Assembly (NCBI GenBank): GCA_966250385.1
Contig: CBINHC010000013.1
Span: 61,634-125,633, forward strand
DNA: 64,000 nt
From: DASWTL01 sp966250385
GTDB taxonomy: Bacteria; Bacteroidota; Bacteroidia; Sphingobacteriales; Sphingobacteriaceae
Direction of reading: 5' to 3'
Shown here: piece after piece, positions 50,977 through 59,342 of the stretch
Numbering within the stretch: position 1 is the stretch's first letter
Layout of the letters: each line of letters begins with the position of its first letter
Made by a program: the position numbers and the translations under genes
The notes under the pieces: model-generated
Told to the model about the DNA's origin: nothing
The model's input: the letters and a program-made list of their open reading frames with translations, nothing else
Databases searched by the model: none

Positions 50977-51825
50977 ATGGATTGGAAAAAATGGATACTG
51001 GCGGCAGGAATGCAAGGCATTCTGATTTCCGCATTCGGCCAGACAGCCTGCGATCAGCTGCTCGTCCGGCACCAGGACTGGAAGGAGACGCCCGGAACGG
51101 AATGGAACCTCCGGCTGGGGTCTTCAGGGCAGGGGGCGTTGTTCTATTATGGTGCCCGGCATGAGGACGATCCGGCCGATCCGCAGTTCGGTGAGATCAG
51201 CCGGCTCTTCGAGTCCTTCAGACCTACGGTCATCTTTTATGAAGGACCTGACCGGGGGATCGCGGAGACCGGTCCGGAAACGATAGCCCGGTTCGGCGAA
51301 TCCGGTTATATCCGTTTCCTTGCATCGAAGGCCGCAATCAGGACCATGGGTCTGGAACCCGCGTTCCCCGACACCTACCGGTACCTGATCTCCAGATTTC
51401 CGCAGGAGCAGGTCGACGTTTACATGCTGACCAAGGAAGCCATGCGGCTGCGCACCCGGAAGGACTTTACCAGGGATCAGCTGATCACCGAAATCAGCAA
51501 CATGCTGACGGCTGTTCCGAAGATGCTCGGCATGGAAATTTCGATCCGATCGGTCGAATCGCTTGACCAGGCGTTCCGGAAGTACTGGGGCGGTAAACTG
51601 GAGTGGTGGCAGGCTCCCGGGGAATGGTTTGACCCCAACAAGAATTCTGTTGAAACGGGCGGTATCTTCACCAACGAGGTCAACGCCGTGTCCTCGGATT
51701 ACCGGGATGTGCACATGTACCGGATGATCGCCACGCAGGTGAACCGGGGTGAGAGGGTTATGGCCGTCGTCGGCAGGAACCATGTGCCGCTGCAGGCACC
51801 GGCCCTGAAGTGCGCAATAAAATAA
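50977..51825 (+). CDS. Secreted TraB/TIKI-like protein
   Basis: 282 residues with a signal peptide (MDWKKWILAAGMQGILISAFGQ). The two GxxH motifs of the TraB/PrgY/TIKI metalloprotease-like superfamily are present: G59-A-R-H62 in FYYGARHEDD with Glu89 in IFYEGPDRG, and G266-R-N-H269 in AVVGRNHVPL. Length and spacing fit, though similarity is remote and the family name is an inference. No neighbour explains a substrate. Confidence 0.6.
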   Translation: MDWKKWILAAGMQGILISAFGQTACDQLLVRHQDWKETPGTEWNLRLGSSGQGALFYYGARHEDDPADPQFGEISRLFESFRPTVIFYEGPDRGIAETGPETIARFGESGYIRFLASKAAIRTMGLEPAFPDTYRYLISRFPQEQVDVYMLTKEAMRLRTRKDFTRDQLITEISNMLTAVPKMLGMEISIRSVESLDQAFRKYWGGKLEWWQAPGEWFDPNKNSVETGGIFTNEVNAVSSDYRDVHMYRMIATQVNRGERVMAVVGRNHVPLQAPALKCAIK

Positions 51826-51867
51826 GCCGCCGGCCGTCAGGTGATTTGGGATAGCGGATAATTCCGT

Positions 51868-51875
51868 TAAATTTG
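51868..51875 (+). promoter_or_regulatory. -7 element TAAATTTG before the BatA-type gene
   Basis: Exact TAnnTTTG ending 6 bases before ATG 51882; likely promoter of the long plus-strand run that follows. Confidence 0.55.
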
Positions 51876-51881
51876 GTTTCA

Positions 51882-53933
51882 ATGAGCTTCCTCTTTCCCG
51901 GATTCCTTTTTGCCCTGACCGCTGCAGCTATCCCGGTAATTGTTCACCTGTACAATTTCAGAAAGTTCAAGCGTGTCTATTTCAGTAATGTCCGGTTCCT
52001 GAAGTCCGTGAAGCAGTCCACCAGGGCCAGTCAGAAGATCCGGAACCGGCTCATTCTCGCCGCGCGGATCCTGGCCATCGTGTTCCTGGTCCTGGCTTTT
52101 GCCAGGCCCTATATTCCGGCCGAAGAACAGGCGTCTCCCGGCCGGCCGGGAGTGGTCAGCATCTACATCGACAACTCCTACAGCATGGAGACCGTAAACC
52201 GGGAAGGGTCGTTGCTTGACGAAGCCAAGAGGCGTGCGCGGGAAATCGCTTCCGCATACAGCCTGAATGATAAATTCCAGATCCTGACCAATGACTTCGA
52301 AGGCATCCACCAGCGGCTTTACAGCTACGAGGACTTCGTGGACGCGGTTGACCAGGTGGAGGTCAGCCGGAACAGCCGCCATATCGGCCAGATCCTGTCG
52401 CGCCAGTACGATATCTTCTCGCGGGAACCCGGAGCGCGCAAGGACAGTTACCTGATTTCCGATTTTCAGAAAAATATACTCAGCAGCGATCGCATACCTG
52501 CCGACAGCACGGTGTCCGTTCACCTGGTCCGGCTTCAGGCGAACCAGCTGCCCAACGTCTCGGTTGACAGCGTCTGGTTCGAATCCCCGGTTCACCGGGC
52601 GGGCCAGACCGAAAGGCTTATCATCAGGCTTCGCAACCATTCAGGAAAAGAGGCACGCCAGATACCGGTCCGGGTCCGGATCAACGGCCAGGAAAAAGCA
52701 TTGGGCAGTCTGACCGTACCCGCAGGCCAGTCACGGTCGGACACCCTGACCTTCAGCGGGCTCTCCTCCGGCTGGCAGCGCGGAGAAATCTCGATTACCG
52801 ATTATCCGGTCACCTTTGATGACCAGTTCTTCTTCAGCTTCCGGATCCAGAGATCGCTGCCCGTCCTGGCCGTCAACGGGGCGGATCCCAGCCCGTACCT
52901 CCAGGCCGTATACCGGTCGGACGCTTTTTTCAGCCTGGTCAATACCCCGGCCGGAAACGTCGACTATTCGGGGCTGGGCAGGTATCCGGTGGTCATTCTC
53001 AGCGAGGTAGAGGACATTCCGGAAGGGCTGGTCCAGCAATTAACGGCTTATGTCCGCAATGGCGGCTGCCTGGTTGTGTTCCCGGCAGTCACAGGAGACC
53101 TTGCCGGCCTGAACCGGCTGCTGCAGTCGCTTGGCAGCGATATCGCCGAAGGGGTGGAGACTACCGAAGCGAAGGTGACCGCAATGAACTTTCAGCACCC
53201 GGTATTCAGGGGCGTGTTTGAGCGCGTACCGCGCAATCTTGAACTGCCCTCGGCGAGGCGATGGATCCGGTACAGTACCCGGAGCAGTTCGGGTAAAACG
53301 AGTATCATGGATCTGCCGGGCCGGCGGACGTTTTTCGGAGAATATGCCTCGGGTAAGGGAAAAGTTTACCTTTCAGCGGTCGGGCTGAATGAGGAACAGA
53401 GCAACCTGGTCACCCACTCGGTGTTTGTGCCCCTGATGTATCAGGTAGCCCAGCTCAGCCTCCGCGACCAGCAATTGTTTTATACACTTGGCCGGGACCA
53501 GTTGATCGAAATCCAGAAGTTCACGCTGAACGCCAGCCAGTCGCTGAGGCTGACGGGCGGAAAATTTGAAGCCATACCGGACGTCAGGCAGACGCCCTCC
53601 GGTACGGGAATTTACCTCGCAGACCAGGTCCGGGAGACCGGGAATTATTCACTGACGCTCGGGGACAGCCTGCTGGCGGTTTTCTCGTTCAACGATAACC
53701 GGACAGAATCGGACCTGAGCTATGCCGGCGATGCCGAACTGAAGAACCAGTTTACGCGTCCGCCCGCCGGGATACTGGAGTCCGGAGACGGGTCCCTTAA
53801 AAATGCGGTACGGGCCTTAAAATCCGGCACTCATTTGTGGAAACTTTGCATAATTTTGGCTCTCGTGTTTCTGGCCGCCGAAATCCTGCTGATCCGGTTC
53901 TACCGTGAAGGGCGCAAGGGCGGCGCCATATAG
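51882..53933 (+). CDS. BatA-domain VWA membrane protein
   Basis: 683 residues from ATG 51882. N-terminal BatA (DUF4159-like) domain: hydrophobic FPGFLFALTAAAIPVIVHLYN, then RVYFSNVRFLKSV and a second helix ILAARILAIVFLVLAFARPY. A VWA-like MIDAS follows at D97-N-S99-Y-S101. The large middle part is beta-rich, and a C-terminal membrane helix (about 650-675) ends in RKGG. In Bacteroidota such proteins accompany oxidative-stress or aerotolerance (Bat) clusters, but no MoxR ATPase is adjacent here. Confidence 0.85.
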   Translation: MSFLFPGFLFALTAAAIPVIVHLYNFRKFKRVYFSNVRFLKSVKQSTRASQKIRNRLILAARILAIVFLVLAFARPYIPAEEQASPGRPGVVSIYIDNSYSMETVNREGSLLDEAKRRAREIASAYSLNDKFQILTNDFEGIHQRLYSYEDFVDAVDQVEVSRNSRHIGQILSRQYDIFSREPGARKDSYLISDFQKNILSSDRIPADSTVSVHLVRLQANQLPNVSVDSVWFESPVHRAGQTERLIIRLRNHSGKEARQIPVRVRINGQEKALGSLTVPAGQSRSDTLTFSGLSSGWQRGEISITDYPVTFDDQFFFSFRIQRSLPVLAVNGADPSPYLQAVYRSDAFFSLVNTPAGNVDYSGLGRYPVVILSEVEDIPEGLVQQLTAYVRNGGCLVVFPAVTGDLAGLNRLLQSLGSDIAEGVETTEAKVTAMNFQHPVFRGVFERVPRNLELPSARRWIRYSTRSSSGKTSIMDLPGRRTFFGEYASGKGKVYLSAVGLNEEQSNLVTHSVFVPLMYQVAQLSLRDQQLFYTLGRDQLIEIQKFTLNASQSLRLTGGKFEAIPDVRQTPSGTGIYLADQVRETGNYSLTLGDSLLAVFSFNDNRTESDLSYAGDAELKNQFTRPPAGILESGDGSLKNAVRALKSGTHLWKLCIILALVFLAAEILLIRFYREGRKGGAI

Positions 53934-53965
53934 TTTCGCACCCACTATAAAAACGTATACTTTTA

Positions 53966-55225
53966 ATGAAAACGATCCTGCTTAAGTCTGTCACCATCCT
54001 CGATCCTGAAAGTAAATTCCATCAGCAAAAGGCCGATATCCTGATTCGTGAAGGAAAGATCGAAGCTGTGGGCGCTGACCTGGCGGACGATTCAGCGCAG
54101 GTACTTGATCTGGGCGGTCAGTTCGTCGCCCCGGGCTTCGTCGACCTGAATGCCAGTTTCGGCGAACCGGGACTGGAGACCAAGGAAGATCTGACAACGG
54201 GTACCCGTGCAGCTGCGGCCGGCGGGTTTACCGGCGTGGCCGTCATGCCCAATACCGAACCTCCGGTTCACTCCAAGGGGGAAGTGGCCTATCTGGTCAA
54301 TAAATCCCGGGGCAATCTGGTGAACGTCTATCCGCTGGGTGCGTTGAGCAGGAACCGGGAAGGGAAGGACCTGGCCGAGCTGTACGACATGTCGCTGGCC
54401 GGTGCGAAGGCGTTTACCGACGGGAACCGTCCGGTGGCTGATGCCGGTCTGATGAGCCGGGCGCTGCTGTATGCGAAAGGTTTCGGCGGCCTGATCATTT
54501 CCTATCCGGAGGACCGGTCCATCGCCGGTAAATCGAAGATGAATGAAGGGATAATGAGTACCCTGCTGGGTATGAAGGGGATTCCGGCACTGGCCGAAGA
54601 GCTGGTGATATCCAGGGACCTGTTCCTGGCGGAATATCAGGATGCGCCGGTTCACTTTACTACCATTTCCACCGCAGGAAGCGTTGAACTCATCCGGGCC
54701 GCGAAAGTCCGGGGAATCCGGGTGACCTGTGATGTGGCAGCCCATCACCTGGTCCTGACTGAGGACCTGCTGGCGGGTTTTGACAGTCACTTCAAAGTCA
54801 AGCCGCCGCTCAGAACCGGGGCTGATGTCCAGGCGCTGATAAACGGGCTGAAGGACGGAACGATCGACGCCGTCGTTTCGCAGCATACGCCGCACGAAGT
54901 GGAATTCAAACAGGTGGAATTCGAGACGGCCGAGTATGGTATCATCGGGCTCCAGACCGTTCTGCCGCTGCTCATCCGGGCGGGACTTGAGCCGGCCCTG
55001 ATCGCTGAAAAGCTTGCATTTGGTCCGAGGCGGGTTCTGGGTTTGCCCAACGGATCCGTCAGGCAGGGAGCGGAAGCGGACCTGGTGGTTTTCGACCCGG
55101 CAGCCGAGTGGGAATTCAATGCCGGCACCAACCGGTCAAGGTCCGCAAACTCGCCTTTATTTAATCAAAAGCTGCAGGGGCGCGTTTCCTTTGTATGTAA
55201 TAACAACGATTTTTTTATATCTTAA
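53966..55225 (+). CDS. Dihydroorotase homologue lacking metal ligands (probable pseudoenzyme)
   Basis: 419 residues, amidohydrolase fold of the DHOase type with APGFVDLNASFGEPGLETKEDL, MPNTEPPVH, KVKPPLRT and TPHEVEFK blocks. The canonical D-x-H-x-H-x-R is D60-x-N62-x-S64-x-G66, so both metal-binding His and the substrate Arg are lost; the catalytic Asp of D-H-A-P-H is Gln306 (SQHTPH); the HcED position is Tyr-Pro-Glu-Asp. Non-catalytic DHOase homologues can be structural partners of aspartate carbamoyltransferase; that role is inference. No pyrB is adjacent. Confidence 0.88.
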   Translation: MKTILLKSVTILDPESKFHQQKADILIREGKIEAVGADLADDSAQVLDLGGQFVAPGFVDLNASFGEPGLETKEDLTTGTRAAAAGGFTGVAVMPNTEPPVHSKGEVAYLVNKSRGNLVNVYPLGALSRNREGKDLAELYDMSLAGAKAFTDGNRPVADAGLMSRALLYAKGFGGLIISYPEDRSIAGKSKMNEGIMSTLLGMKGIPALAEELVISRDLFLAEYQDAPVHFTTISTAGSVELIRAAKVRGIRVTCDVAAHHLVLTEDLLAGFDSHFKVKPPLRTGADVQALINGLKDGTIDAVVSQHTPHEVEFKQVEFETAEYGIIGLQTVLPLLIRAGLEPALIAEKLAFGPRRVLGLPNGSVRQGAEADLVVFDPAAEWEFNAGTNRSRSANSPLFNQKLQGRVSFVCNNNDFFIS

Positions 55226-55234
55226 ATTAATATT

Positions 55235-55903
55235 ATGGATTCTCGCGTAGAACAGGCGTTAAAAGCTTCCCTAGATCAGTTCGCAGGAACTGAACAGATC
55301 CCATCAGGCAACCTGTACGCCTCGCTGGCCGGTGTTTTCAATTCGGAAGACGCGTTTATGGACAAAGTTTCCGGGCTGGATGCCGCCTTTGATGAACAGC
55401 CTGAATTTGAGCCGCTCCGGGAAGTGGTCTTTGACCTGCTGCTGATCAACTTCTTTACCGAAGACGTCAAGAAGCTGGAAGAGGATTACCTGGAATCAAA
55501 GGAATGGGAGGAGATCGAAGAAGATACCCTGGACCGCGGAACTGAACTGCTGAATCTCCTGCTTTACCTGCGGGAATGCGAAGACGAAAACATCGAACCG
55601 GAACTGGACGATTACCTGAAGGAGTTCCTGCTGGTCGATGAGGATGAATTCCAGGATGAGCACCGTATTTATGAGGACGTCATCGCCAACCAGATCCTGG
55701 TGGACAGTTCCTACCAGGAGATCGCCAAAGTGGCCGGCAACCTGCCTGAGTTCGCGGAATTGAAAGAGTTGTTCTATCCTATGCTCAGCTTTTTCCATAA
55801 CCGGACTCCGTCTGAGCAGGAGTTCGCTGACTTTGAGAAAGCGAGCCCGGAACCTGCATTTGACAGCGCGGTTTATACGATGCTGATCAAATTCAACAGC
55901 TAG
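55235..55903 (+). CDS. Acidic hypothetical protein (222 aa)
   Basis: Not a named family. Strongly acidic helical protein (VKKLEEDYLESKEWEEIEED, VDEDEFQDEHRIYEDV) with no signal or membrane segment. It starts 9 bases after the DHOase homologue and ends 43 bases before the DUF4199 gene. Position suggests co-transcription, not function. Confidence 0.75.
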   Translation: MDSRVEQALKASLDQFAGTEQIPSGNLYASLAGVFNSEDAFMDKVSGLDAAFDEQPEFEPLREVVFDLLLINFFTEDVKKLEEDYLESKEWEEIEEDTLDRGTELLNLLLYLRECEDENIEPELDDYLKEFLLVDEDEFQDEHRIYEDVIANQILVDSSYQEIAKVAGNLPEFAELKELFYPMLSFFHNRTPSEQEFADFEKASPEPAFDSAVYTMLIKFNS

Positions 55904-55946
55904 ACGACAAGCAAGACAATAACCGAAACCTAAACCTTATCACACA

Positions 55947-56513
55947 ATGGAAGAATCAATAGAAAACCTCAACAAACTCGCAGCAAAGAACGGACTCATC
56001 GTCGGTGTGATCGGCTTTGTTATTACCATCCTGACGTATTATATGGCGCCGGCTATGCTCGGATCTCCCATGTACGGAATCGGTGTTATGGTGGTCAGCC
56101 TGATCATTTACATCATTTTCACGCTCGATCTGCGTAAAAAGATCGGCGGATACTGGTCATTTAAGGATGCGCTGCGGGGGATCTTCCTGATGGCCTTCGT
56201 TGCCGGAATCGTCAGTCTGGGCGCCAACTATATATTTTACAATTTCATAGAGCCGAACGCATACGATAAGATCTCCGGCTTTGTAACGCAGGGGCTGACC
56301 GAAACCTATGAGAAACTGGGCATGAACCAGGAGCAGATCGATGATACCATCGAGAAAATGCAGGATAGTCTGAAAGCGCAGTACAGCCCTACCATCGGGG
56401 ATCTGCTGAAGTCACTCGGACTTGCCATCCTGATGGAGTTTGTGCTTTCGCTCATCTTCGCGGCTATCTTCAAAAGGGACCGCCCGGTTTTCGCGGAAGT
56501 GTCGGAAGCATAA
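55947..56513 (+). CDS. DUF4199 membrane protein
   Basis: 188 residues, four hydrophobic helices (GLIVGVIGFVITILTYYMAP, VMVVSLIIYIIFTLDLR, IFLMAFVAGIVSLGANYIFY, GLAILMEFVLSLIFAAIFK) with GYWSFKDALRGIF in the loop: matches DUF4199, a Bacteroidota-specific family. A long helix between TM3 and TM4 (EKLGMNQEQIDDTIEKMQ) is typical. Often next to a glycosyltransferase like the one following. Confidence 0.92.
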   Translation: MEESIENLNKLAAKNGLIVGVIGFVITILTYYMAPAMLGSPMYGIGVMVVSLIIYIIFTLDLRKKIGGYWSFKDALRGIFLMAFVAGIVSLGANYIFYNFIEPNAYDKISGFVTQGLTETYEKLGMNQEQIDDTIEKMQDSLKAQYSPTIGDLLKSLGLAILMEFVLSLIFAAIFKRDRPVFAEVSEA

Positions 56514-56627
56514 GCTCCCAAAAACAAAACATACCAGGCGTGCAGATTTGTCACTTAATTTGATAAAATTTGCACGTTTTTTATGAACGGGGACGACGCC
56601 GTCCCTTGCCAGGACATAACACCGCGA

Positions 56628-57578
56628 ATGGATATTTCTGTAGTTGTACCTTTATATGATGAAGAGGAGTCTTTGCCGGAGCTGACCGAATGGATCAGGA
56701 GGGTAATGGACCAGCACCAGTTTTCTTATGAGATCCTGCTGGTCGATGACGGCAGCAGCGACGGTTCCTGGACCGTTATTGAACGGTTGAAGCTGCAGGA
56801 TCCGCATATCCGCGGGATCAAGTTCCGCAGAAACTACGGAAAGTCGGCAGCTCTGAACGTCGGGTTCGAAGCGGCCCAGGGCGAAGTGGTGATCACGATG
56901 GATGCCGATCTCCAGGACAGTCCCGATGAGATTCCAGAGCTGGTCCGCCGGATCCGCGAGGAGAAGTTCGATCTGGTCAGCGGGTGGAAGCAGAAACGCT
57001 ACGACCCGGTCAGCAAGACCGTTCCCACCAAGCTTTTCAACGCGGCAACGCGGAGCATGTCCGGCATTCATAACCTCCATGACTTTAACTGCGGTCTGAA
57101 GGCCTACCGGCGGGATGTCGTCAAGAGCATCGAGGTATACGGCGAGATGCACCGGTATATTCCCGTTCTGGCGAAGTGGGCCGGCTTCACCCGGATCGGC
57201 GAACAGGTGGTCGAACACCGCGCCCGTAAATACGGTACAACCAAATTCGGTTTCAGCCGTTTTATCAACGGGTTCCTGGACCTGTTATCGATCTTTTTTG
57301 TTGGCAAGTTCGGAAAGCGTCCTATGCACTTCTTCGGAACGCTCGGGGTGCTCAGCTTTCTGACCGGATTCGTTATTACCATCTGGCTCATCGCCGATAA
57401 ACTGATCGCTATCGCGGCCGGCGCGAAATTCCGGAATGTGACCGACCAGCCGCTGTTCTTCATCGCGCTGGTGGCGATCGTCGTTGGTTTCCAGCTGTTC
57501 CTGACCGGCTTTGTGGCTGAAATGGTTTCCCGTAACTCCCCGGAGCGGAATTCCTATCAGATCGAGAAGACCGTTTAA
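56628..57578 (+). CDS. Polyprenyl-phosphate glycosyltransferase (GtrB/DPM1-like)
   Basis: 316 residues from ATG 56628 (MDISVVVPLYDEEES); ATG 56583 gives an unrelated 15-residue extension. GT2 fold with LLVDDGSSDGSW and the metal site MDADLQDSPDEIPEL, then two C-terminal membrane helices (FFGTLGVLSFLTGFVITIWL and LFFIALVAIVVGFQLFLTGF). These enzymes transfer glucose or mannose to undecaprenyl phosphate at the inner membrane. DUF4199 precedes and another GT follows 35 bases later. Confidence 0.92.
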   Translation: MDISVVVPLYDEEESLPELTEWIRRVMDQHQFSYEILLVDDGSSDGSWTVIERLKLQDPHIRGIKFRRNYGKSAALNVGFEAAQGEVVITMDADLQDSPDEIPELVRRIREEKFDLVSGWKQKRYDPVSKTVPTKLFNAATRSMSGIHNLHDFNCGLKAYRRDVVKSIEVYGEMHRYIPVLAKWAGFTRIGEQVVEHRARKYGTTKFGFSRFINGFLDLLSIFFVGKFGKRPMHFFGTLGVLSFLTGFVITIWLIADKLIAIAAGAKFRNVTDQPLFFIALVAIVVGFQLFLTGFVAEMVSRNSPERNSYQIEKTV

Positions 57579-57613
57579 CTGCCGTAACCATCGATCGACC
57601 TAACCCGACTGCC

Positions 57614-58588
57614 ATGTTTTTTTCTGTAATCATTCCGCTTTTCAACCGTCCGCAGGAAATTGATGAACTGCTGCATACCCTGACGCAGCAGACCTATACC
57701 CAGTTCGAGGTCCTGGTGATCGAGGACGGCTCGACGAATGACGCCCGTGAGCTCGTTGCCGGTTACCGGGATAAGCTGGATATCCGGTATTATTATAAAG
57801 AAAATGAGGGCCAGGGCTTCACCCGGAATTACGGGTTCAAACTGGCCAAAGGCGACTACTTTGTCATCTTTGACTCCGATTGCCTGATCCCGGCCAATTA
57901 CCTGGAAACGGTAAAGAACTACCTCTTTGAACATAAACTGGACGCTTACGGCGGGCCGGATGCGGCACACGGATCCTTCACACCCGTACAGAAAGCCATC
58001 AGCTATTCCATGACTTCGCCGTTCACAACCGGCGGGATCCGGGGAAGTAAAAAGAACCTGGGCGGGCAGTTTCATCCCCGGAGCTTCAATATGGGCATAT
58101 CCCGGGAGGTATGGGAGTCGGTCGGCGGGTTTATCCTGACCCGGCTGGGCGAGGATATCGAATACAGCATCCGGATCCATGAGGCGGGGTTCCGGATCGG
58201 CCTGATCCCGACTGCCAGGGTCTACCATAAAAGACGCACGAACTTTTCACAGTTCTACAAGCAGCTCCATTTCTTCGGCCGGGCCCGGATCAATATCTAC
58301 AAGTTTTTTCCGTCACAGCTGAAAGCGGTTCACTTTTTTCCGGCTTTGTTCACGCTGTTCATCCTGTGCACGATCGCGCTCAACCTGTTGGGGACCGGGC
58401 TTGCGAAGATCTGTAACATTTTGGCGGGGCTGTATGTCGTCATGATATTTTTCCACTCGCTTGCTGTCAATAAATCAGTAAAAGTTGCATTTTTGAGCAT
58501 CATTGCTGCCTTCGTTCAACTGATCGCCTATGGGCTCGGGTTCATGCAGGATTTCTGGAAACGAATTATCTTAAATAAGAACAACTAA
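57614..58588 (+). CDS. Family 2 glycosyltransferase
   Basis: 324 residues: FFSVIIPLFNRPQEIDELL, VIEDGSTNDA, acceptor metal site VIFDSDCLIPANYL and the late LGEDIEYSIRIHEAGFRIG. About three C-terminal membrane helices (ALFTLFILCTIALNLLG, NILAGLYVVMIFFHSLAV, IIAAFVQLIAYGLGF). Its sugar and acceptor are unknown; proximity to the polyprenyl transferase suggests envelope glycan work. Stop and next ATG overlap by 1 base. Confidence 0.9.
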   Translation: MFFSVIIPLFNRPQEIDELLHTLTQQTYTQFEVLVIEDGSTNDARELVAGYRDKLDIRYYYKENEGQGFTRNYGFKLAKGDYFVIFDSDCLIPANYLETVKNYLFEHKLDAYGGPDAAHGSFTPVQKAISYSMTSPFTTGGIRGSKKNLGGQFHPRSFNMGISREVWESVGGFILTRLGEDIEYSIRIHEAGFRIGLIPTARVYHKRRTNFSQFYKQLHFFGRARINIYKFFPSQLKAVHFFPALFTLFILCTIALNLLGTGLAKICNILAGLYVVMIFFHSLAVNKSVKVAFLSIIAAFVQLIAYGLGFMQDFWKRIILNKNN

Positions 58589-59340
58589 TGAATAAACCAT
58601 TTTCGGTGCGGGAGGTACTGGCACAGGCCTGGGCTATCGCCAAAGACAATCTTTGGGTATTACTGGGGTTTTCGGCCGTGTATTTTGTGGTGATGCTGAT
58701 CTCCACCATTGTGCTGGGCGGGCTTTTCGGGGAGGCAACCCCCATGATGGCCTTGCTGCAAAACATCCTGATCAGCCTGATCGACGCGTTTATTTTCGTG
58801 GCCATGTACCAGGTGTTCTTCAAAATCATTGATGAGGATAAGAATCCGGACTTTCCCGATTTCATTCCGAACCTGATGAAGGCGTTCAACTTCGTGCTCG
58901 TCAAACTGATCATGGGACTTGCCGCCGTAGTGATGCTGGCCCTGACTGCCGCGGTTTATTTCATGAATGCCGAGGAAATCGACACCAGCGACCTGCTGAA
59001 GTGGGACATCCTGCCATACCTGATCGTGGTCGCCATTCCGTTCGTTTATATCACCGTCCGGTTCACTTTCGTTCTCTGTTTCATCGTGGACCAGGAATCC
59101 GGAGCCACGGAGTCCATGAGCCAGAGCTGGGCGCTGACCAAGGGGCATTTCTGGTTCGTGTTTCTGCTTTCGGTAGCCATGCTTGCCATTAACTTTCTTG
59201 GAGCGATGGTGTTATTGGTAGGCTTATTGTTCACCATACCGTTTACCAGCCTCATCATCATCATTGCATACCGCCAGATGGTTAACAGTTTCGACGATGA
59301 CGAACTGGACCGGTTGGAGGATAAACTGTCAGACATTTAA
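58588..59340 (+). CDS. Polytopic membrane protein (250 aa)
   Basis: No named family, though the pattern resembles bacterial proteins related to the glycerophosphoryl diester phosphodiesterase membrane domain: a first soluble start (FSVREVLAQAWAIAKDNLWVLL), paired helices around 25-75, 100-130, 145-175 and 190-235, and the conserved-looking MSQSWALTKGHFWFVFLLS. A negatively charged end (DDDELDRLEDKLSDI). Coupled to the upstream transferase by a 1-base overlap and 2 bases from the GH3 gene. Confidence 0.75.
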   Translation: MNKPFSVREVLAQAWAIAKDNLWVLLGFSAVYFVVMLISTIVLGGLFGEATPMMALLQNILISLIDAFIFVAMYQVFFKIIDEDKNPDFPDFIPNLMKAFNFVLVKLIMGLAAVVMLALTAAVYFMNAEEIDTSDLLKWDILPYLIVVAIPFVYITVRFTFVLCFIVDQESGATESMSQSWALTKGHFWFVFLLSVAMLAINFLGAMVLLVGLLFTIPFTSLIIIIAYRQMVNSFDDDELDRLEDKLSDI

Positions 59341-59342
59341 AT

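Noticed and set aside
51882..53933. Full Bat aerotolerance operon
   Set aside because: No MoxR ATPase, BatB, BatC or BatD gene is adjacent; only a BatA-type protein is present.
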